The notes beneath the pieces were generated by a model. The model had not been told where the DNA came from, ran no database searches, and saw only the letters and a program-made list of their open reading frames with translations. This document shows, piece after piece, positions 16,809-25,250 of a stretch of 64,000 nt of DNA (within the stretch, counting starts at the first letter, position 1; each line of letters starts with the position of its first letter). The DNA comes from CAVPNY01 sp963706905 (GTDB lineage Bacteria > Chloroflexota > Anaerolineae > Anaerolineales > UBA4823). The stretch covers positions 62,001-126,000 of the forward strand of contig CAVPNY010000002.1 of NCBI GenBank assembly GCA_963706905.1. Direction: 5' to 3'. The position numbers and the translations under genes were made by a program.

Positions 16809-19436
16809 CTAAATCAATTTCAATTCCCTGGCTCTGGCGACCGCCTGCGTGCGGCTTTGGACATCCATTTTCTCGATGATGCTGTGAACATGGGTCTTGA
16901 CGGTTCCCACGCTGACCACCAATCGATCTGCGATCTCCCCATTCGACATCCCTTCTGCTACCAGCCGCAGCACATCCAGCTCACGCTCGCTCAATGGCTC
17001 GACAAGCGGCTGCGGGACAGAAGCTCTACCTGTTTCCCCAAACGCAGACAGGATGGTCAGGATATATTCTTTCAGCGTCTCCTCCGCGGAACTTCAGCCT
17101 TTCGAGCAGCGCCTTCATCGGCTCTCCTTTGTCCACGAAGGTGCGAATAAAGCCTTCCGCTTGCGCCTGCTTCAGAGCGTCTTCCAGAAAATGAAGGGCA
17201 TCGCTTGGTGTCGTGGCAGCCAGAGCCTGCAAGGCGCGCACTTCGATGGCTCCGCTGCCGCAGCCAGCCTGGGTGGCAATCTCATAGAGCTCCTGTAATT
17301 TTTCCGCCGCGGCCGCTTTTTCATTTTGAGCCAATAAAAGACGGGCAGGGGTCAGCTTCAGCCGGGGATAAAAAGAGGAAGCATCGGCAGCTTCGGTCAC
17401 CTGCTCTGCCCAAGCCCGCGCAGTCGCCAGATCTTTTCCCGCCAGTGCAAGCTGAACGTGACAGGCAGCATTGCGGATGCGGGTTAAAGGGGTTATCTGG
17501 CGGCTGCCAGCTAGCTGATCAGCTTTTTGGAGTGTGGATAGCGCCGCATCGGGTTCACCCAAGGCCAGCTGGACCATTGGCAATGTGCGATAGCCATCGC
17601 TGAGTATCAACTGGTTGCCAGTCCGCTGGCTCAGCTCGATCCCGATTTGCAAGTGATGAGTGGCAGCTTCCAGGTCATTCCATTCATACAGCAGCGCGCC
17701 CAGCTCGATATGGGCAGGCGCAACCGGTGGGGATTTTTCTCCCAACTGGATCACCTGGTGGCAAAGCTCGGCTGCCCGGTGAAGCTGGCCGTATACGCCC
17801 TGGATCACCCCCAGGTAGGTCAGCGCAGTCATCCTGGCATAATGGTTGCGAGACTGTTGTGCCGCCTGGTCGACCTCCATGAACGCCTGCTCAGCCTCCC
17901 TGATACCTACCCAGATTCCAATGAGCCAGGCCCAGCGTGAGCGCCACCAGGCTTCGCGAGAGATAATCCGCTTGCGGCAGGAGAGATAGGGCGCGCTGGG
18001 CGCTTTCGATAGCCAGGAGGTTATCTCCCCGGGCGCGAAGATTGTATGCCTGAGCGACCAGGATAGTGCCCAATAGGGCATCATCCACGGCCACAGTTGC
18101 CTCAGCCTGGCGCAGATAGCTCTCTGCCGCGTCCAGTTGCCCGGTCAGGGTCAACGCCCAGCCATAATCCCGGCAAAGCTGCGGGTGCTGATAAACCACC
18201 TCGTCTGGCAAGGATTTGAGCCAGCCAAGCAAGGTGACCAATTCGCCGCGCCTCAGCATCATGACGGAGTTCTTTCTGATCAGGTCAGCCGCCCGTTTCC
18301 CAATCGGAGGCGGCCAGGGCGTGATGGATTGCTTCCGGGAGAAACCCTTCGGCTGCATACCATCCGCTGGCAAGTCGATGTAGCTCGTTTTCGGACAAGG
18401 CGGCAGTGGCATGCAGACGTTGGCGTAGTAGCTCGGCAAACAGGTGATGATAGCGGTACCACGTACGGGATTGATCGAGCGGGATGATAAACAGGTTGGC
18501 GTGCTCCAGGCGCTCGAGCAGAGCAGCACTGCCCGAACGATTGGCGACGGCGTCACATAACGACCCAGACAGCCGGTCAAGGATGGATGTTCTTAACAGG
18601 AAATCCTGTACCTCAACTGGTTGTCGCTCGAACACTTCCTCGATCAAATAATCCAGGATGTAATGGCTGCTGCCGGTGAAAGCATCGATGAAATCCGAAG
18701 GAGTGTACTCGCTGCCGTCATCCAGCCCCTGCATCGATAGAGCTGCCAGCTGCAAACCGGCGATCCAGCCCTCGGTGCGACGCTCCAGGGTAGTGATATC
18801 GTCCCCAGTGAGGTTAAGTCCCATCACCCGTCGCAGGAAGTCCGAACTCTCCTCCGGTGAAAAGCGCAAGTCATCCTGGCGGATCTCAACCATTTGCCCG
18901 CGGGCTCGCAAGCGTGCTAGCGGCAAAGGCGGGTCCTCGCGTGTGATGATGACCAGATGCATCCGCGGCGGTTGGTGTTCAACCAGAAAATCGAGCTGCT
19001 GGTGAATCGGCAGGGCCTCGATGACGTGATAATCATCCAACACCAGGATAAACGATGTTGGTGCGCTGGCGATCTCATTGACGAGAGCGGTTAGCACGAC
19101 CTCCGGAGGCAGCGGTTGGGGAGATTGGAGCATCGCCTGCGTGTTTTCACCGATGTGCTCATCGATCTGTTGCAGTGCGGCGATCAGGTAGGCCAAGAAG
19201 CGGGCAGGATCGTTATCAGTCCTATCCAAAGAAAGCCAGGTGGTTTTGGTATGTATGCCGCGTAGCCACTCTGTGACCAGGGTGGTCTTGCCATAGCCGG
19301 CAGAGGCTGAGACCAGGAGCAGCTTCTGCCCTTGTTGCGATGCCTCGTCCAGTCTTTGAACCAGGCGCGGGCGGGGAACAAGGTTTTTACGCGCAGGGGG
19401 GATATAGAGTTTGGTAGCCAGGAGGTTTTGAGACAC
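16809..19436 (-). pseudogene. MalT-like LuxR-family ATP-dependent regulator (three frameshifts)
   Basis: The GTG at 19436 has GGAGG six bases upstream and opens SQNLLATKLYIPPARKNLV, the usual start of this family. A STAND-type NTPase follows with Walker A SASAGYGKTTL and a Walker B-like ILVLDDYHVIE. TPR-rich helices occupy the middle, now spread over frames ending near 18285, 17891 and 17026. The C-terminal LuxR helix-turn-helix (PLSERELDVLRLVAEGMSN, then VSVGTVKTHVHSIIEKM) is in the frame ending at 16809. Joined, the protein is about 875 residues, normal for MalT-like regulators. Three single shifts in an otherwise well-conserved gene point to sequencing indels. Target candidates are the repeats at 16512 and 16663. 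Confidence 0.85.
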
Positions 19437-19494
19437 GTCGGCCTCCGGTCCGGACACAACTTAAGAACGAATTGTTTAAGGGATCTTTATAATA

Positions 19495-19517
19495 TAGTAT
19501 AGCAAACAATAGGATAT
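19495..19517 (-). promoter_or_regulatory. Probable promoter of the MalT-like gene, matching the downstream repeats
   Basis: Read on the minus strand, a block containing ATATCC, TTGTTTGC and TATACT matches 17 of 23 positions of the equivalent block in the repeat at 16512. TATACT would be the -10 box, with a start near 19488. The shared words suggest the regulator controls both its own gene and the membrane-protein operon. Confidence 0.5.
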
Positions 19518-19667
19518 AAATTTTATTCCATGCTCACTGTGAGTATCATTTGAATAATGGACAAGGGAGATCAGAGTTGCGCTGATAAGTGCGAAACCGG
19601 GCACGTTTGTCCGTCGGATGAGCTGAGTCAACACCAGCGCAGCAGTCAGGGCGCCCAAGTCGCTGTA

Positions 19668-20321
19668 CTAGACATATGTATAGAACGCGGCATACTTTAT
19701 GTTCCAATGCTCATCACGAAGGAATGTTCTTAGCGCCTCCTTGTCCCCTGCCTCCATTAACGCCACGATATGCCAGTGTTCCGCGTTCATCTTATCAAAT
19801 ACGGCTTGATCGTCGTCTGCCCTCGTTCGGCTTAGATATTCATGACTCATCAGAATCTTTTTTAAATTGGCGATAATTCGGATGAGATCCTCATTTTCAC
19901 TGGCCTGGATGAACACATTGTGGAATTGGTACTGTAAATCATGGTATGGCTCATATTGCCGTGTCACGATCGCTTGTTCCATCTCTTTTGCCAGGTGGCG
20001 CATTGCATCGACATCCAGACGTTCAGGATTTTCCAGGGCTAAAACAGCAGCCAAGCTCTCCAGATTTCCAATGATCTCGTAAATATGGCGGACTCTTTCT
20101 AATGTAAGCGCGTGGGTGAAAAAGCCCCGCCGTGGAACATGTTCGATATAACCTTCGCTACTCAACTGCATCAATGCTTCGCGTACGGGTGTCCGGCTGA
20201 TCTCAAGGGCGGCGACGATATCAGCCTCGTTGATACTCTCGTTCGGCTTCAGTTTTCCGCTCGAAATCTGTTCTGATATGTAGTCGTAGACAATATCTTT
20301 GAGAGAACGATAAATGCTCAT
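19668..20321 (-). CDS. GntR family regulator (FadR/FCD subfamily)
   Basis: 217 residues. An N-terminal winged helix (about 5-70) with GKLKPNESINEADIVAALEI and SRTPVREALMQLSSEGYIE is followed by a helical FCD domain. That domain carries candidate metal/ligand residues in YHDLQYQFHNVFIQASEN and the late histidine in EHWHIVALMEAGD. It is the last gene of the ornithine-fermentation run, 18 bases after the alanine racemase. FCD regulators usually sense small carboxylates or amino-acid derivatives, so an intermediate of ornithine breakdown is a reasonable inducer. A palindrome at the operon promoter (30621-30637) is its likely target. Confidence 0.9.
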   Translation of the reverse strand: MSIYRSLKDIVYDYISEQISSGKLKPNESINEADIVAALEISRTPVREALMQLSSEGYIEHVPRRGFFTHALTLERVRHIYEIIGNLESLAAVLALENPERLDVDAMRHLAKEMEQAIVTRQYEPYHDLQYQFHNVFIQASENEDLIRIIANLKKILMSHEYLSRTRADDDQAVFDKMNAEHWHIVALMEAGDKEALRTFLRDEHWNIKYAAFYTYV

Positions 20322-20339
20322 GCAAAACCTCGAGAAAGG

Positions 20340-21458
20340 CTATTCATACACTCGCTCAACGCGGGCGTTGATTTGACAGGTGACTTCGTAAGTGATCGTT
20401 TGGAGAGTCTGAGCCCATTCGGCACAGGTGATTTCCTCAGCGCCACTTTTCCCGATCAGCACGACTTCGTCGCCGACATGTACATCGGTTTGATTGCCCA
20501 GGTCGACCATGCTCTGATCCATGCAGATGCGCCCGACAATCGGATAGGCGCGCCCGTTGATCAGCACCCGCCCGCGGTTGGAGAACAGGCGGTTAAAGCC
20601 GTCGGCGTAGCCGATCGGGATAGTGGCAATCCATGTATCCTGTGGGGCGAACCAGGTGCGCCCGTAGCCGATGCTTGTCCCGGCGGCGACTTTCTTTAGA
20701 AAGGATACGCGGGTGATTAAGCTCAATCCGGGCTTGAGCGGGATGGTGCGCGGTGTGCCTGGATCAGGATAAGTACCGTAGACCATGACGCCCGGTCGGA
20801 CCAGGTCCAGCCAGCCGGGCGCATGCCCGAGCACTGCTCCCGAATTGGCACAGTGCACCAGGCTCACCTGTCGGCCAATGGCGGTGTGGATGGCATCCAC
20901 AATAGCTTTGAAGTGTTCGATCTGGGCGCGGGTGTAAGCCGGGTCGGAATCGTCGCTGACCGGCAGGTGGGTGAAGATGCCATCCAACTGCAGGTTGGGA
21001 CACTCGCGCTCGATGTGCGCTGCCAGGGTAGGCGCTTCTGCGGCGGATACACCTATACGCCCCATGCCCGTTTCTACTTTCAGATGCACCTCGGCTTGAA
21101 TGTTTGCTGCCCGGCAGACCTGTTGGAGTATGTCCACGTTTGCGAGTTCGCAGACGGTCAGAGTGATGCCGGTTTAAACGGTGGATTCCATCTCTTCGGG
21201 GAAGGCAGGGCTGAACTTGAGGATAGGCAGTTGGATGCCCGCCTGGCGCAGTTCCAGTCCCTCCGGAACGGTCGCCACGCCTAACCAGTCCACCCCGATG
21301 CTCTCCGCCAGGCGCGAGACTTCCACCGCGCCGTGCCCATAGGCATTGGCTTTCACCGAAATTAACAGCTTGCGCTCCGGGCCAATCGCCTTACGGATGC
21401 CTGCGATGTTGAAGCGGATGTTGTCGAGGTGGATGCGGGCGTGAGTCTGGTAGAGCAT
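20340..21458 (-). pseudogene. alr: Alanine racemase interrupted by one in-frame stop codon
   Basis: The first half (21174-21458) holds the PLP lysine in LLISVKANAYGHGAV (Lys36). A TAA at 21176-21174 follows. The same frame then continues with TGITLTVCELANVDILQQ and the rest of the enzyme, including the tyrosine in GTSIGYGRTWFAPQ and GRICMDQSMVDLG, ending at 20340. Since the frame is unchanged, the lesion is a single substitution (GAA or CAA to TAA), not an indel. Joined, the protein has 372 residues, normal for Alr. Alanine racemase interconverts D- and L-alanine. Here it is placed to process D-alanine released by OrtAB. The stop may be a sequencing error or a true knockout. Confidence 0.85.
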
Positions 21459-21507
21459 AACAGTCTCCTATAGCCGACCCATATTCCATCCGGAGGTCCA
21501 ACCCGGC

Positions 21508-22698
21508 TTAGCCATGGCGGCGCATAAAGCGCTCCATGCGCCGTAATGCCTCTTCGATATCCTCGTAAGCTGTGGCATAGGAGCAGCGCACGAAACCCTC
21601 ACCACCAGCTCCGAAGGCTGAGCCCGGAATGACTGCCACACGCTCTTCTTCAAGAAGCTTTTGAGCAAATGCTTCTTCGTCCATCCCGCTGGCAGTGATT
21701 TTTGGGAAAGCGTAAAAAGCGCCACGCGGTTCGAATGTGGGCAAGCCAACATCATTCAAACCGCCCACGATGAGTTTGCGCCGGCGGTTATATTCCGCCG
21801 CCATATCGTCGACATACTGCTGACCGTGCAGCAAGGCTTCCAGGGCGGCATCCTGCGCGGTGGTTGGCGCGCACATAATCGTGTATTGGTGGATACGCAG
21901 CAGCCCCGCCATCAATTCTTCCGGTCCCGCAGCATAACCAATCCGCCAGCCAGTCATGGCATAGTCTTTTGAGAATCCCCCCAAAAGCAGGGTACGCCGT
22001 CTGGCGCCTGGCAGAGCCGGGAAACATACATGGGAGATGCCATAAACCAGCTGGTCATAAATTTCATCGGAAAGAACGATCAAATCATATCTTTCAGCTA
22101 ACTCCATTATCTCTGCCAGTATCTTACGCGAGACCACTGCTCCAGTAGGATTGTTGGGGTAACCGATCAAGATTGCCTTGGTGCGTGGGGTGATTGCAGC
22201 TTCAATATCTGCTGGACGAGGCTGAAAATTGTCTTCCATCCGGCTGGGAATCTCCACCGGCACGCCCCCAGCCAGGCTCACCTCTGCCTGGTAAGCTACA
22301 AAACAAGGCGTCGGAATGATCACTTCCTCACCCGGATTGAGGAGTGCAGTCAGCGCCAGGTACAAAGCCTCGGAGACCCCTACAGTGATCACCAGCTCTT
22401 TTTGCGGATCATAAGAAACCCCATAACGCTCCTGGATGTGTTTGGACAGTGCCTGGCGCAGCTCTAGAGTGCCAGAGTTAGAGGTGTAATGGGTTTTTCC
22501 GCTTTGTAAAGATCGGATGCCGGCTTGCAAGATCGAGTCGGGAGTGGCGAAGTCTGGCTCGCCAATGCCAAGCGAGATGACGTCTTTCATTGTCGCCACG
22601 ATATCAAAGAACTTTCGGATGCCTGAGGGTTTTAACGACACCACTCGATCTGCCAGATAGCTCTGGCGGACTTTCACATTACTTGAAAGTTCACTCAT
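21508..22698 (-). CDS. PLP-dependent class I/II aminotransferase
   Basis: 396 residues from the ATG at 22698, which is better spaced from AGGAGG than the adjoining ATG at 22701. Fold type I aminotransferase signatures are seen: YPNNPTGAVVSRKIL, VLSDEIYDQLVYG (Asp212 and Tyr215 in the numbering from 22701) and the PLP lysine in LLLGGFSKDYAMTGWRIGYA (Lys245). It belongs to the aspartate/alanine/aromatic group; exact substrate is not readable. Its place between ornithine racemase and alanine racemase suggests it removes the amino group from alanine to give pyruvate. That is inference from context. Confidence 0.9.
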   Translation of the reverse strand: MSELSSNVKVRQSYLADRVVSLKPSGIRKFFDIVATMKDVISLGIGEPDFATPDSILQAGIRSLQSGKTHYTSNSGTLELRQALSKHIQERYGVSYDPQKELVITVGVSEALYLALTALLNPGEEVIIPTPCFVAYQAEVSLAGGVPVEIPSRMEDNFQPRPADIEAAITPRTKAILIGYPNNPTGAVVSRKILAEIMELAERYDLIVLSDEIYDQLVYGISHVCFPALPGARRRTLLLGGFSKDYAMTGWRIGYAAGPEELMAGLLRIHQYTIMCAPTTAQDAALEALLHGQQYVDDMAAEYNRRRKLIVGGLNDVGLPTFEPRGAFYAFPKITASGMDEEAFAQKLLEEERVAVIPGSAFGAGGEGFVRCSYATAYEDIEEALRRMERFMRRHG

Positions 22699-22740
22699 CA
22701 TAAACCTCCTGATTTATTCGGGCTTTATCCAAAAATTGTA

Positions 22741-22780
22741 TTTGTGTTGTGTGCAGCGGCGAAGCCGAATACTACACAAA
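22741..22780. other. Nested hairpin in the gap between orr and the aminotransferase gene
   Basis: Outer arms TTTGTGT/ACACAAA (22741-22747, 22774-22780) enclose an inner CGGC-gaa-GCCG hairpin. It fills most of the only sizeable gap (about 105 bases) inside the ornithine operon. It may be a processing site, a partial terminator or a small repeat; no other copy was noticed in the window. Confidence 0.45.
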
Positions 22781-22806
22781 AGGTAATTTGTTTCTCTGAC
22801 CGGCAT

Positions 22807-23886
22807 TTAATTCTTGATGACAACTTTCTGCATATACGGCGAGGTTGTCGCCGCCAGCAGCGAACCATAGGATGGGAAGAAGCCGATCTCATCTCCCAGC
22901 TTGACATCATGTTCCGCTGCTTCCACATCCAGCACCAGATGGTCGCTGCTCCCACCCAGCACAATAATCCCCTTGTCCTCAGGGGTGATCCGATCCACCA
23001 TCACGTCCTGACGACCGATGTTGCACAGGGCGCGCTTGCGGATTCCGCGGTCCACGAACTCAGCCCGGCTGCCAAAAGCATCTTGACCCCGGGTGCCAAT
23101 AGGGGTGGAGGGTTTGCGCTCGACTTCGATGACTTCGGCGACAACTCGGATGGTATCCTGGCGGGTGCCAGGCCATGGGCTGCGGTCGAGCACGTTGCGA
23201 CCAAGTATGATCGCTTCCCCGATCCGGAAATGATTGATCTCTTTGGGCATGCTGCCGCTCGCCAGCAGAGGCAGGTTGGCGCTGTTGCCTCCGGAGATCA
23301 GGTCGAGCGCCAAACCGGTGGCTTTTCGGCAGGCATCGCGGATTGTGACCAGCATCTGCATATTTTCAGTGGTGGGGATGACGCCTCCATAACAGGCCAG
23401 GTTGGCGCCGAGGCCAACGATTTCGATGCGGGGGAATTTAGCCGCCTCCTGGACAACCGCGACGACCCGGTCAGGCCAGACGCCTTCGCGCAGGTCGCCG
23501 ACATCGACCATCACAATCACTTTATGATTCCTTTTTAGAAGTTGTGCAGCACGCGAAAGGAGCTCGATCGTCTCGACCGATGAGTTGAGCGAATAGTCAG
23601 CGCAGCGGACCACATCGGCTACCCGGCTCGGAGCAGGGGAACGCAGCAGAAGGACTGGCAGCGTCAGCCCGGTGTTGGCGATGGATTGCAGATTGAGAAT
23701 GCGCGAGTCAGCGAACATATCGGCGCCAGCGTTTTCAAAGGCGCGCAGGAGGGCGGGGTGGGCGCTCATCACCTTGGTGACACAGGCCACCTGGGCGCCA
23801 TGTGCCTGGCACAGGTTGATGACGGCGCGGGCATTGGTCTCGATCCGGTCGGTATAGATTTCAAGGCGTGGAGTGCGGATATACAT
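22807..23886 (-). CDS. orr: Ornithine racemase (alanine racemase N-terminal family)
   Basis: 359 residues from the ATG at 23886 (MYIRTPRLEIYTDRIETNAR). The PLP lysine is in VACVTKVMSAHP (Lys38), and the barrel continues with VMVDVGDLREGVWPDR and LDLISGGNSANLPLL, as in ornithine racemase and related YhfX-like enzymes. The C-terminal beta domain ends in IGFFPSYGSLLAATTSPY. Ornithine racemase makes the D-ornithine required by the aminomutase, and its neighbours here are exactly that pathway. A longer start at 24012 would overlap the previous gene and has no support. Confidence 0.9.
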   Translation of the reverse strand: MYIRTPRLEIYTDRIETNARAVINLCQAHGAQVACVTKVMSAHPALLRAFENAGADMFADSRILNLQSIANTGLTLPVLLLRSPAPSRVADVVRCADYSLNSSVETIELLSRAAQLLKRNHKVIVMVDVGDLREGVWPDRVVAVVQEAAKFPRIEIVGLGANLACYGGVIPTTENMQMLVTIRDACRKATGLALDLISGGNSANLPLLASGSMPKEINHFRIGEAIILGRNVLDRSPWPGTRQDTIRVVAEVIEVERKPSTPIGTRGQDAFGSRAEFVDRGIRKRALCNIGRQDVMVDRITPEDKGIIVLGGSSDHLVLDVEAAEHDVKLGDEIGFFPSYGSLLAATTSPYMQKVVIKN

Positions 23887-23905
23887 GGGTATGCAACTCC
23901 TGGGA

Positions 23906-25243
23906 TTAAGGCAAGGTTTCCGATTCAACCCAGCTTCGAAAGGTGGCTTTGACCTCATCGGGATAGGCCTGGGCAAGGGTGCCGAGGGCCGAGAAACGGT
24001 AGTCGCGATCAAGCAGGACGTGGGTGTCGCGTGGCGGCAGCAGGTATTTGCCAGGCCCCTTACAAATGGTGCGCAGGATGGCTTCTCCGCCGGGTATGCG
24101 GGTCAATGCGCCGCCGGTACCGACCAGCCATTTGACCGCGGTCAGGTCTTTGCCTTTGATAATCTGCCTTTTCCCGGTCGGGGTATACAGATCGGTGACG
24201 ACGCCGGCGTGGCGCCGGATGGCGGTTTCGACGGCACGAGTGCACAGCCAGCGGGTTAGCTCGAGCTGTTGTTCTGTCTTGGGCAAGGCCTGCAAGTCGG
24301 GCAAGCGAGCCTCCCAGGCCGGGTCGCCTGCCAGCTCGATAATGTTTCGGGCATTGATATAGACGCCCAGGTCACCTTCAACGGTACGCTTGGCGTGCGG
24401 TTCGGGCTCAGTCATTTTGGAGGTCCATTCAAGGCTGCCATCAGTGACGCTGTGCACATCGGTTGTGGCGCCGCCGACATCGAAAACCAGGCAGTCGTCG
24501 AGCGCTTCAGCGAACAGCTCTGCGCCACGCAGCACCGCTCCTGGCGTGGGCAAGATGCTCCGGTGAGTCAGCTCGCCCAGGCGGGTCATACCCGGGGCGT
24601 GAATGATGTGGCGGTTGAAGACTTCATGGATCAGGCCACGGACCGGCTCGATATTAAGGATATCCACATCCGGGAAGACATTATCGGCCAGCAGGGTTTC
24701 GATTCCAGCGGCTTTAAGGATTTTAAGCACCGGTTGGCGGATGGCTGAATTTCCGGCATACAGCACCGGAGCGTTGAGCTTTAGGGAGGCCAGGCTTTCG
24801 GCGTTGCGCAGGATGATATCCTTTTCGCCGAAGTCAACCCCGCCCGCCAGCAGGATAATGTTAGGTTGGATGGATTGGATTTCCTCGAGGTCGGAATCGC
24901 TCAGGCGGCCGGCAGTGATCAGTTTGACAATGGCGCCAGCGCCGAGGGCGGCTTCACGCGCCGCCCGGGCGGTCATGCTGTAAGTCAGCCCGTGGACAGT
25001 CATCCGCAACCCCCCGGCAGCCGAGCTGTTGATAAAAATCTCAGGATCGCTGATTTGCAGGCCTGAGCTGGCCCGCATATCAGCAATCGCCTGTTCGACG
25101 CCCAGGCCAACATCGCCCGCGGTTACGCTGGTAGGCGCAAATCCTTGGGCTAAATGCTGGAACACACCATCCGTCCGGCGGTGAAAGCCGTTCGCTTTGG
25201 TGATCGTAGAGCCGACCTCAATGGTCAGGATTTCAAGCTTCAC
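23906..25243 (-). CDS. MutL/GlmL-like ATPase of the ornithine aminomutase locus
   Basis: 445 residues from a GTG at 25243 with AGAGGTG upstream. An actin/Hsp70-like ATPase fold is indicated by the opening LEILTIEVGSTITKANGF and later DDCLVFDVGGATTDVHSV and LVGTGGALTRIPGGEAIL. These are hallmarks of the MutL family (GlmL of glutamate mutase, and OR-4/MutL linked to ornithine and lysine aminomutases). The family is believed to act as a reactivating or chaperone partner of B12 mutases. It begins 7 bases after oraE, so the two are translationally linked. Confidence 0.9.
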   Translation of the reverse strand: MKLEILTIEVGSTITKANGFHRRTDGVFQHLAQGFAPTSVTAGDVGLGVEQAIADMRASSGLQISDPEIFINSSAAGGLRMTVHGLTYSMTARAAREAALGAGAIVKLITAGRLSDSDLEEIQSIQPNIILLAGGVDFGEKDIILRNAESLASLKLNAPVLYAGNSAIRQPVLKILKAAGIETLLADNVFPDVDILNIEPVRGLIHEVFNRHIIHAPGMTRLGELTHRSILPTPGAVLRGAELFAEALDDCLVFDVGGATTDVHSVTDGSLEWTSKMTEPEPHAKRTVEGDLGVYINARNIIELAGDPAWEARLPDLQALPKTEQQLELTRWLCTRAVETAIRRHAGVVTDLYTPTGKRQIIKGKDLTAVKWLVGTGGALTRIPGGEAILRTICKGPGKYLLPPRDTHVLLDRDYRFSALGTLAQAYPDEVKATFRSWVESETLP

Positions 25244-25250
25244 AGCACCT

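Noticed and set aside
22744..23538. Long plus-strand frame opposite the ornithine racemase gene
   Set aside because: It lies opposite a gene with a clear PLP lysine motif and operon context. No domain was recognised in the opposite frame.
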